Source: Porites lobata (taxonomy: Eukaryota > Cnidaria > Anthozoa > Scleractinia > Poritidae). Taken from it: a DNA stretch of 64,000 nt. The notes below the pieces were generated by a model. The model saw only the letters and a program-made list of their open reading frames with translations, was not told the DNA's origin and did not search any database. A program made the translations under genes and the position numbers. Position 1 is the first letter of the stretch. The number at the start of each line of letters is the position of its first letter. This document shows, one piece after another, positions 29,205-35,396 of the stretch. The DNA lies in assembly GCA_942486035.1 (NCBI GenBank), contig CALNXK010000046.1:2693501-2757500 (forward strand), in the 5' to 3' direction.

Positions 29205-29434
29205 CCCTCTCGACTGAATGAATGACTCTAAGGCAGCATCTGGCCGGCCTTTTTATAGCCCCTCCTCTTACCTCACGTGATGCCTCTCGTGATGCTCATA
29301 CGATCTGGGTCTCCACCAATCCGGACTCGTCCTGGGCTCTCGTGAGTGTGGTGTGATCAGACGGTCCACCAATCAGCGACCACCCTAGTGGCTATAAAAA
29401 ACCAGACGTGAGTCGCTAGGGTCTCATTCTGTCC
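29205..29434. promoter_or_regulatory. Divergent promoter with two CCACCAATC motifs and two TATA boxes
   Basis: A minus-strand TATA box (29251-29257) serves the GRF gene. A plus-strand TATAAAA (29393-29399) serves the spliced unit, 36 bp before its first ATG. CTCCACCAATC (29311-29321) and TCCACCAATCAG (29365-29376) match motifs in the other two divergent promoters. Confidence 0.65.
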
Positions 29435-30935
29435 ATGGAAGCTGACGGTTCATTCATTTTCAAGGAACTTCCTATCGTAAGTGATCATGGCATTGAACAA
29501 AGTGGGTCTCTTGGTGTACAGTCAGGGGTTTGCCCTCTCTCGAGACGAGTATATTATTCGAGAACTGGCGTTTTGCGATTGGACGGGGCATCATCATGGT
29601 TTGTTCAAATACCTGTTACCCCCAGGCGTGTCCTACAATCAATTATCCGAGGAAGCCCGAACGCGCGTCGATCGTCAGACCCAGACAGTGCATGGCTTGC
29701 CATTTGAACCCTTTTTGTCCGATTACAATCGTCCACACTTTCATCCCTACGATCAGATGCGAGACGATATCACGCGTTGGTGTCAACAGTATCTCACCCC
29801 CCAGCGGGAACTGTTGGGGGTGTTCACCCTCAATGGTCTGGCTAAATTGTTGCAAGAGCCCCCGTTTGCGTACCCCCTCGTGGTCTTGGAAGGGCAGGGG
29901 TGCCGAGACTTGACCTCGCTTCCCACCGCCACCGTCAATGTCCTGGCCACCAATGATCAGGGCCGCAATTGGTGTCTGGATCATCATCATGGAGCCCGTG
30001 GGAGTGGCGTCTGGCACGATCATTGCGCCCGCGTACGGGTCTGTCAAATGAGTGGATGGCTCCGTCGTCAGACCCATGTCTTGCCTACCCTTTCGCAAGT
30101 CAATGCCCAACGCGTGCTGTGGCAACAACGATGTGATCGCATGATGGATTATTTGTTATGCGATTATTGCAAAGACGAAAAAAACGAGGCCTTTGCTCGA
30201 GGGCAAGGACTGGACTGGATTCCCGATAATTGCAACGAATGTCGCACGGTCCGATGTATTTTCGAACAAACCGTCACCTGTCGGGAATGGCAAACACCCA
30301 GACTGTATGCTGATGATGAACCGCATACCATGTGGGCTTGGACCCCTTTGTCTCACCATAAACACTGTTTTTAATTTTCACAGATCATGCTCATTTACAC
30401 AGGCGGTGCCAAAGGGGTGGACACGCATGTGGAGCGATTATGTCACTTGGATGGTCATACGTGTGTGGTCTTTATCCCACCCTGTCACCCTCGATCCAAG
30501 TCCCTCGCGCCCTTGACCCAGGCCCAGTTGGATGCGGCTACCTCGATGGTCACCCAAGTGGCGTTTCGATTGGGTCGACAAATCCATCATCCCATCAGCC
30601 TCCAGTATATCCAACGCAATTATCACGTGATCCAGCCGGCGTCCCTCGTCCTGGCCTTGGGTCATTTTGACGAATGTGGCAAGCATCTGTTGGGGGGTAC
30701 AGGCTGGAGTGTGGTCATGGCCCAGCAATTAGGCAAACCCCTCTATGTGTTTGATGTGGACAAGGAACAATGGTGTTGGTGGAATCCCGACCCCCAAGAG
30801 TATCAACCCTGTGAAGGCATGACCGAGACACAAATCGCTTTACCCACCCTCCAAGACAAGACGGCTATTGTAGGCACCCGAGAAGAAGACCAGGCCCTCT
30901 ATCCCACCCTGGAAGCTTTATTCAAACGCCAATAA
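29435..30935 (+). CDS. SLOG-domain (DprA/LOG-like) protein, predicted spliced
   Basis: Predicted exon 1 is 29435-29476 (14 codons, ending at donor ATC|GTAAGT). Exon 2 begins at 30384 after the acceptor TTTTTAATTTTCACAG and runs to 30935; both are phase 0, giving 198 residues. Without splicing, the ATG at 30387 gives 182. IYTGGAKGVDTHVERL near the start, IQRNYHVIQPASLVLALG in the middle and GGTGWSVVMAQQLGKPLYVF near the end are the nucleotide-binding fold signature of SLOG proteins (DprA, LOG, TRPM sensor domains). These bind nucleotides or NAD-related ligands. AATAAA overlaps the stop codon. Not a standard Polinton gene. Confidence 0.75.
29477..30383 (+). other. Predicted intron of the SLOG unit
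   Basis: Begins GTAAGT (full match to the donor consensus) and ends with TTTTTAATTTTCACAG. Length is 907 nt. Both ends are phase 0, so splicing keeps the frame from the first ATG into the SLOG frame. Confidence 0.65.
29487..30374 (+). CDS. Unrecognised 295-residue protein, nested in the SLOG intron
   Basis: The ATG at 29487 has a strong context (ATCATGG). The frame lies wholly inside the predicted intron 29477-30383, so it is made only from unspliced RNA. Visible features are RDEYIIRELAFCDWTGHHHG, FHPYDQMRDDITRWCQQYL, LEGQGCRDL, the His-rich CLDHHHGARGSGVWHDHC, and late cysteines (CDYCKDE, CNECRTVRC). Conserved-looking His, Asp and Cys residues suggest a metal-dependent enzyme or zinc protein, perhaps an RNase H-fold nuclease, but this is a weak impression. 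Confidence 0.6.
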   Translation: MALNKVGLLVYSQGFALSRDEYIIRELAFCDWTGHHHGLFKYLLPPGVSYNQLSEEARTRVDRQTQTVHGLPFEPFLSDYNRPHFHPYDQMRDDITRWCQQYLTPQRELLGVFTLNGLAKLLQEPPFAYPLVVLEGQGCRDLTSLPTATVNVLATNDQGRNWCLDHHHGARGSGVWHDHCARVRVCQMSGWLRRQTHVLPTLSQVNAQRVLWQQRCDRMMDYLLCDYCKDEKNEAFARGQGLDWIPDNCNECRTVRCIFEQTVTCREWQTPRLYADDEPHTMWAWTPLSHHKHCF

Positions 30936-30982
30936 AAAGAAAACACTGCTCTAGAACAAAAAAATCACTTGTTTTTAATGTC
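30931..30982. terminator. Polyadenylation signals between convergent genes
   Basis: Plus strand: AATAAA at 30931-30936, overlapping the SLOG stop. Minus strand: ATTAAA (complement of TTTAAT, near 30974) just after the stop at 30983. Confidence 0.55.
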
Positions 30983-31584
30983 TCAATGTACATCAATCAC
31001 AATAAAATTCATGGCTCCCATGGTTTCGGTGATCAAATCGAGTCGTTTCATCACTTTGTCCAGGGTATCGTAAGAGCGCTTCCTCCGGCCAATCATGACG
31101 GGGCGCTGACCCAAGGGACACTTGGGGATCTGATGCACGAACCGGTTGATAACAAAGGCAATGCCCTCATTCATGACTTTGTCCAGATCGGGAGGGACAC
31201 GCGCCATCTCTGCCATCATGCCAATCTGAAAAAAACCAGAAAAAAACGTGTCTCAGCATCCAGGTCATGAGAAGAATGGGTCTTGAAAAAAAAATCACTC
31301 ACCGACAACCGGTGATCCATCATACGATGGCAATGGTGGCAGCCATTTCTCCGGGGGGCATGCAGTCGCACCACCACTTGGTTCCACCACCGATCTTCGC
31401 CCAGATGTTGCGGCAAGCCTGTCAGGTCGCATTTGGGCAACCCCTTGAACTCCTGCACCACCTTCTTTCTCTTGTCCATGGTGTAAAAGCAATGGACCCA
31501 AAACATGATCTTAATCTGGATTTCCAGGGGCAACACGCGGCCAAACGGTTTGTTTCGGGGATCAACGAGTCCTGGGCAGTCCAT
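30983..31584 (-). CDS. Two-exon zinc-type protein, unknown
   Basis: Exon 1 is 31584-31303 and exon 2 is 31225-30983, separated by a 77-nt intron (31302-31226) with donor TCG|GTGAGT and acceptor TTTTTTTCAG|ATT, both phase 0. The joined frame has about 174 codons. Exon 1 contains MFWVHCFYTMDKRKK and GCHHCHRMMDHRL; exon 2 contains NRFVHQIPKCPLGQRPVMIG. GCHHCHRMMDHRL resembles VCNHCERMMDGLRLDD in alternative exon B of the neighbouring array (32281-32594), so the two units are probably related. Function unknown; the Cys/His pairs suggest zinc binding. Confidence 0.7.
31226..31302 (-). other. 77-nt intron
   Basis: On the minus strand it starts GTGAGTGATTTTTTTT and ends CTGGTTTTTTTCAG. Phase 0 at both ends. 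Confidence 0.7.
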
Positions 31585-31619
31585 CTTGACACAACGAAAA
31601 GCATGCGACTGACCTTTCC

Positions 31620-31853
31620 ACTATGATGCGCCTTATTAATCTTCTCATGTCCGCCAATCACACCCTCGCGCTAGTTCCTCTGGGCTAGGCATGAAAAAGT
31701 GTACCCATGGGGGGCACCCCCTAGAGTCTCCTCTCGTGGTCAAACTCCCCCACGTGTTGTCTCTCCACCAATCAGCTCCTCTCATAGAGTCTCTAAATCA
31801 CGTTGCGCACTCCGTGTGAGCTCATTCCAGTTTGATCAGTCACGCTGTTCAAG
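31620..31853. promoter_or_regulatory. Divergent promoter of the alternative-exon array
   Basis: Contains CTCTCCACCAATCAG (31761-31775), a CCCACGTG E-box (about 31749-31756), and the 22-bp block 31700-31721 that is inverted relative to 16996-17017. No consensus TATA box is seen for the plus-strand gene. Confidence 0.6.
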
Positions 31854-32076
31854 ATGGTGAGTTCGCTCCAGTCACTGGTTCTGTACTCCGTGCCGATTGC
31901 GGTTTTGTTTGATATGTTGAAGTTGTTGTGCCACCTCCCGATGGGCCACGAATGCCTGCGCGCCATGTTCCGTCGCTGTACCCACGAAGAGTTACGTGCT
32001 TGGGCCAGAACATTGCCATGGGATCATCCCGTTGCCCGGAAATTGGACCATGAGGTGCATCGCCGCCGTATGGCTG
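31854..32076 (+). CDS. Common 5' exon of the alternative-terminal-exon gene
   Basis: The ATG at 31854 opens 74 codons plus one base, ending at donor GCTG|GTAAGT (phase 1). The encoded N terminus has a hydrophobic helix (LQSLVLYSVPIAVLFDML), MGHECLRAMFRR, and a basic, helical end (LPWDHPVARKLDHEVHRRR). Every acceptor from 32148 to 34040 continues this phase. Without splicing the frame runs to TAG at 32145-32147 (97 residues). A weaker donor-like ATG|GTGAGT lies at the start codon itself. Function is unknown; the common part would be shared by all isoforms. Confidence 0.75.
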
Positions 32077-32147
32077 GTAAGTCTTATGGCTTTCATTTTT
32101 TCGGGGTGTGGGACCCTTGTCCTTATACCTTTTTTGATTTTTTATAG

Positions 32148-32269
32148 CCGTATTCAAGGGGTTCGAGTTTCTACGAACAGTGCTGTGGCCTGTCCACCTG
32201 TGTCTTTGCCCTCAACGCGCCAGACTCAATTGGGCCGCGCGATTCTGGGTTCCAACTTGTTTGTGTTAA
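32148..32269 (+). CDS. Alternative 3' exon A
   Basis: Acceptor TTTTGATTTTTTATAG|CC. In phase 1 it adds about 40 residues including HLCLCPQRARLNWAARFW and stops at TAA 32267-32269. This would make a 78-nt or so minimal intron (32077-32147). Confidence 0.6.
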
Positions 32270-32280
32270 TTTTTTGTTAG

Positions 32281-32594
32281 ATTCTTGGGAGTATATGGAA
32301 AACCAGCCCGTCTGCCATATATACCAGTGGGTCGCCCATCCCACCCCTGGTGGGGTCTGCAACCATTGTGAAAGAATGATGGACGGATTGCGATTGGACG
32401 ATATCATTTCCGGCAACAGGGAGGGGTCCCTCACTGAAGATGAGATTGTACAATATGTACAGGATGGGGACCCCAACGATCGAGATTGGGATGACTGGCC
32501 ATTGCGGATGACTTTTAGAATTAATTCATTTCTCCGGGAGCATGGTCCCGTGGGTGAACCGGATTTGGCTGCTCTTGGGTTTTTAGATGATTAA
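32281..32594 (+). CDS. Alternative 3' exon B (longest, zinc-type)
   Basis: Acceptor TTAATTTTTTGTTAG|AT. In phase it adds about 104 residues with HIYQWVAHPTPGGVCNHCER and an acidic part (LTEDEIVQYVQDGDPNDRDW), stopping at 32592-32594. VCNHCERMMDGLRLDD resembles GCHHCHRMMDHRLS in the minus-strand gene at 30983-31584. Confidence 0.65.
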
Positions 32595-32613
32595 TTTTAG
32601 TTAATTTTTTCAG

Positions 32614-32711
32614 GCACGCATAGCCTCTTGCGTCATCATTTGCAATGGATTCCGAGTTTGCACTCCCACTTTTTTCGCATCCTGATTCGTCCACTTTCCA
32701 CCTCTTTGTAG
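32614..32711 (+). CDS. Alternative 3' exon C
   Basis: Acceptor TTAATTTTTTCAG|GC. It adds 33 residues in phase (SLLRHHLQWIPSLHSHFFRI). The stop TAG (32709-32711) is the AG of the next acceptor. Confidence 0.6.
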
Positions 32712-32824
32712 GCTTTCATTACACGTTAAAACAATATGAAGAATGGATACAACCCGTTCAATTAAGATGTCAATATAGTACTGTCCAATGTATAATCGAA
32801 CTTCATGAAATATTGCAGATGTGA
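32712..32824 (+). CDS. Alternative 3' exon D
   Basis: Acceptor TTTCCACCTCTTTGTAG|GC. It adds 38 residues in phase (FHYTLKQYEEWIQPVQLRCQ) and stops at TGA 32822-32824, five bases past the next acceptor. Confidence 0.6.
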
Positions 32825-32925
32825 TTTTCGTCCTAGACCAGTGGGGGTGGATTCTCCCCTTGCAACACCGATGCCATATTCATCGTGTTCAACAACTCAT
32901 TCAATTCTGCAATAATGCTTTTTAG
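32819..32925 (+). CDS. Alternative 3' exon E
   Basis: Acceptor GAAATATTGCAG|AT has a weak pyrimidine tract. It adds 36 residues in phase (VIFVLDQWGWILPLQHRCHI). The stop TAG (32923-32925) is the AG of the next acceptor. Confidence 0.5.
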
Positions 32926-33005
32926 ACACGCGTAGTCATATCAAGAACAGCCGCTGGTTCCAAGACTACGTGGCTTTCTTACTTATGAAGACAACGTATT
33001 ATTAA
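32926..33005 (+). CDS. Alternative 3' exon F
   Basis: Acceptor AATGCTTTTTAG|AC. It adds 27 residues in phase (SRWFQDYVAFLLMKTTYY) and stops at TAA 33003-33005. Confidence 0.55.
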
Positions 33006-33018
33006 ATTTTTTTCGTAG

Positions 33019-33251
33019 ATTCGTATACTATTCTCAGCACCCACAGGGTTCATGGTACTTCCGCGGCCTGGTGTTTCTGTGGTAGTATCGTGCAGTGGTA
33101 CACTGGAGAAGGGGTCTCTCTTCCGTATCCAAGACCCATCAAATTACTCTGTTGTCGTTGTTTTTTAAACTTTCGTCATGTGCGCGATTTACATTTTCCC
33201 TGTTATTGGTGTGAGATGTTGCAAGACATGGGATATCCACCCCGTTCTTAA
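33019..33251 (+). CDS. Alternative 3' exon G (zinc-ribbon-like)
   Basis: Acceptor AATTTTTTTCGTAG|AT. It adds about 77 residues in phase, with WCFCGS and then LLCCRCFLNFRHVRDLHF followed by CYWC, a four-cysteine ribbon. It stops at TAA 33249-33251. The cysteine block matches that of exon I. Confidence 0.65.
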
Positions 33252-33274
33252 AAAACCTGTTGTTTTCTTTTCAG

Positions 33275-33336
33275 ATACTCGTTTTGTCATACGAGCTATT
33301 TATCTCCCTTCCCTTTTTCAGCCACTTCCAAGATAA
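33275..33336 (+). CDS. Alternative 3' exon H
   Basis: Acceptor TTGTTTTCTTTTCAG|AT is one of the strongest in the array. It adds 20 residues in phase (FVIRAIYLPSLFQPLPR) and stops at TAA 33334-33336, overlapping exon I in another phase. Confidence 0.55.
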
Positions 33337-33488
33337 TCACCAGTCATACCAGATATGCCCGCAGTTATCTGATGAAACAGTTATACTTTGTGTGTAATCA
33401 ATGTTGGACGTATTCACGGCACGTGGCCGTCCTCCATGAACCTTGTTGGGGATGCCACATTTTAGAAAGTACGGGGTGGGAATTCTGA
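33322..33488 (+). CDS. Alternative 3' exon I (zinc-ribbon-like)
   Basis: Acceptor CTTCCCTTTTTCAG|CC. It adds 55 residues in phase with FVCNQCWTYSRHVAVLHEPC then WGC, and stops at TGA 33486-33488. Spacing C-x2-C ... RHV..LH.PC-x2-C matches exon G. Confidence 0.65.
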
Positions 33489-33567
33489 ACACCCGGCAGG
33501 GGGAGGTCTGCATGGTGGCGCCACCCCTGCTGGATGTTCAAACTAAGACGTTGATTTTTTTTATTAG

Positions 33568-33647
33568 AATGTCATTGGATTATTGACCATGCAATGATTT
33601 TTCGAGGTTGGCCCATCCCTCATCAACTTTGTATCGCTCTTTATTAG
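33568..33647 (+). CDS. Alternative 3' exon J
   Basis: Acceptor GATTTTTTTTATTAG|AA. It adds 26 residues in phase (CHWIIDHAMIFRGWPIPHQL). The stop TAG (33645-33647) is the AG of the next acceptor. Closely related to exon K. Confidence 0.6.
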
Positions 33648-33769
33648 ATTCCCATTGGATCCTTCAAGACATCATGATTTTTCGAGGTTGGCCCGTCCCT
33701 CATAAACTTTGCATTGTCAATCATCAAGGATGGTCCAGCTTCCTCCATTTGTTCAAACTAAGACGTTAA
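33648..33769 (+). CDS. Alternative 3' exon K
   Basis: Acceptor TCGCTCTTTATTAG|AT. It adds 40 residues in phase (SHWILQDIMIFRGWPVPHKL...) and stops at TAA 33767-33769. It is a tandem duplicate of exon J: the GGTTGGCCC(A/G)TCCCTCAT block is repeated. Confidence 0.6.
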
Positions 33770-33782
33770 TTTTTTTCATTAG

Positions 33783-33904
33783 CATGTCATTGGATCCTAG
33801 ATCATTTTGACTATAATCAAGACTGGATATTAATAGAATATTATTCTAAACAAACATTTCAAGGGCGTGACACCACCAGGGCGTCACACACGTCCCACAT
33901 GTAA
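33783..33904 (+). CDS. Alternative 3' exon L
   Basis: Acceptor TTAATTTTTTTCATTAG|CA. It adds 40 residues in phase (CHWILDHFDYNQDWILIEYY). The last third runs through a copy of the inner TIR sequence and stops at TAA 33902-33904. Confidence 0.55.
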
Positions 33905-33916
33905 TGAAGGCCTGTT
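33859..33916 (+). repeat. Degenerate copy of the inner TIR segment
   Basis: CAAGGGCGTGACACCACCAGGGCGTCACACACGTCCCACATGTAATGAAGGC resembles 34184-34233 (CAAGGGCGTGACGTCACTCGGACGTCACACACGTCCCGCTTGTACCCAAGGC), same orientation, about 75-80% identical. Confidence 0.7.
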
Positions 33917-33930
33917 TTTTTATTTTCCAG

Positions 33931-34010
33931 TCAATCATTGGACCATAAACCACCGCCTCGTGCGTGTCAATGGTCGACTGTTTCTCATTCAGTTTGCTTC
34001 TTGGATCTAA
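33931..34010 (+). CDS. Alternative 3' exon M
   Basis: Acceptor TGTTTTTTTATTTTCCAG|TC is very strong. It adds 26 residues in phase (NHWTINHRLVRVNGRLFLIQ) and stops at TAA 34008-34010. It keeps the HW pair of exons J-L. Confidence 0.6.
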
Positions 34011-34039
34011 CCACCCCTCCTTCTAATTCGTTTTTTCAG

Positions 34040-34179
34040 ACACCTTGGCTGCATTCAATTTCCCTTTAATCAAACCATGGTCATACACAGGTTACAACCA
34101 CTATATTAAATGGCCTCATCCAGCGCTCATGACTTTTTCTTCCAAGAGGCAAACACCCTTTCTTTTGTTCATTCGTTAA
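34040..34179 (+). CDS. Alternative 3' exon N (last)
   Basis: Acceptor TTCTAATTCGTTTTTTCAG|AC. It adds 46 residues in phase (AFNFPLIKPWSYTGYNHYIK...) and stops at TAA 34177-34179, six bases before the right TIR. Confidence 0.6.
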
Positions 34180-34185
34180 TATCAA

Positions 34186-34437
34186 GGGCGTGACGTCACT
34201 CGGACGTCACACACGTCCCGCTTGTACCCAAGGCTTTACGCGGTCATTAAAACTATGTGAAGAATGTAGATTCAACTCTTGTGTGCGTGTGTTCTTTATT
34301 CCATGGGGTCACGTGGGTTAAAACCTTGATTTGTGACGTCAATCAGTCACATGGGCGAAATGCGCGATTCTGATTGGTCGAGACCAATTTTGCTGCGCTC
34401 TGATTGGCTACTACCTGGTGTAGCCATTATGACTACT
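34186..34437 (-). repeat. Right terminal inverted repeat (252 bp)
   Basis: Reverse complement of 12613-12864 with about five differences. It carries the same CCAAT, CRE and E-box motifs and an ATTAAA signal on the plus strand. Confidence 0.95.
34246..34251 (+). terminator. Polyadenylation signal ATTAAA for the alternative-exon array
   Basis: It lies 67 bp after the last alternative stop codon, inside the TIR. I see no AATAAA within the array itself, so all isoforms would share this 3' end. Confidence 0.5.
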
Positions 34438-34443
34438 TCCGGC
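34438..34443. repeat. Target-site duplication, right copy (TCCGGC)
   Basis: Identical to 12607-12612. Confidence 0.95.
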
Positions 34444-35396
34444 CTTAACCTTAAATTAACTTGACGCTTGCGCGACGTCTTAATCATATCTTTGCTTGCC
34501 AAGTAAATTTAATTAAAATGTATTTGATTGGGATCTATTATTATTCGCTATGAGGTACCACGAGCCCTGAAACCGTAGCCCTAAACTCATGTCATTTTGA
34601 GACTTCAGGGATTGATGCGATCTCAGAAATCCAGGTTTTGTTGATGGCTGCCATCATATGTTATATCATACTGTCAAGAATAATGGACCTTCTGGTCAAG
34701 CACGATCAAATTAAGTTCGGCGTTTGAATGAACTGTTAAGCCAAAGCTGAGCATATAAATTCTGTTAACTCGATACTTCAGAAGCACGACTTCTGAAAAA
34801 AAAGAAACGGCTAGCATAAAAATGATGGCGATGATGTCAGTTATGGGTGGGTCAGTGTTTTTGCTGATTGCATGATCTGTCTTGATATACTGTATTCATA
34901 TGAGTTTTATTTCTAATTAAACTGCCCACTTAATGAGTTGTATCATTTAGACCCATGTCGAGCTTGCCATTGTTCTCTAAATTGCGCAGTCATCGAATCT
35001 GACGAGCGCTCGATCGGCGATCACGCAGTAGTAAACTAATTAAAGTAAAGAGGTTTTAGAAGGTACATTGTAGGTAATTCACGGTTAAGGTAAGATGCTT
35101 GTACTACTTTAGTTTCTGGTCTTTTTTTTTTTACAGTTTTTAGTAAACCAGCTTCTAACATTTTGCGAAATATGTTTCATCAGTCATATTGCATGGTGAA
35201 CAAAAAGCCAATAACCGGTCTTTAAATGGTGTATGTTGTTCGAATGACGTCAGGATTAAAAAGGCCCGCTGCTGGGAGATGAAAATTAATTTAGAATTGC
35301 TCATTTGTCCCTCATTTAGCTAGTGTCAACAAGTCAATCGCTGCTGCTTTTTGATCTTGGTAAAATAAACAGCTCTACAAGAAGACGTGTTCGAAG
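34444..35396. repeat. Upstream region of esterase B1
   Basis: Recurs at 1895-2490 (first unit), 47060-48005 and 60550-61484. The last 100 bases before the start codon are conserved among B copies and would be their promoter and 5'UTR. Confidence 0.6.

Larger units (their letters stand above)
12613..34437. mobile_element. Complete Maverick/Polinton (adintovirus-like) element, 21.8 kb
   Basis: It is bounded by 252-bp inverted repeats starting AGTAGTCATAATGG and by a 6-bp target duplication. It encodes protein-primed PolB, a retroviral-type integrase, packaging ATPase, adenain-like protease, major and minor capsid proteins and many small basic proteins: the full Polinton/adintovirus core. Base composition is clearly richer in GC than the flanks except at its right end. 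The TIRs differ at about 5 positions in 252 and PolB is uninterrupted, so the insertion is recent. Integrase, protease and capsid each carry one stop and one core peptide a frameshift, so this copy may be defective. Confidence 0.95.

Noticed and set aside
31857..31862. Donor-like ATG|GTGAGT at the start codon of the array gene
   Set aside because: It is possible, but all fourteen acceptors fit the phase of the donor at 32077, so that one is preferred.
12613..34437. A variant genetic code in the element
   Set aside because: All three stop codons interrupt genes, yet the other genes end normally with the same stops and PolB has none inside 1324 codons.
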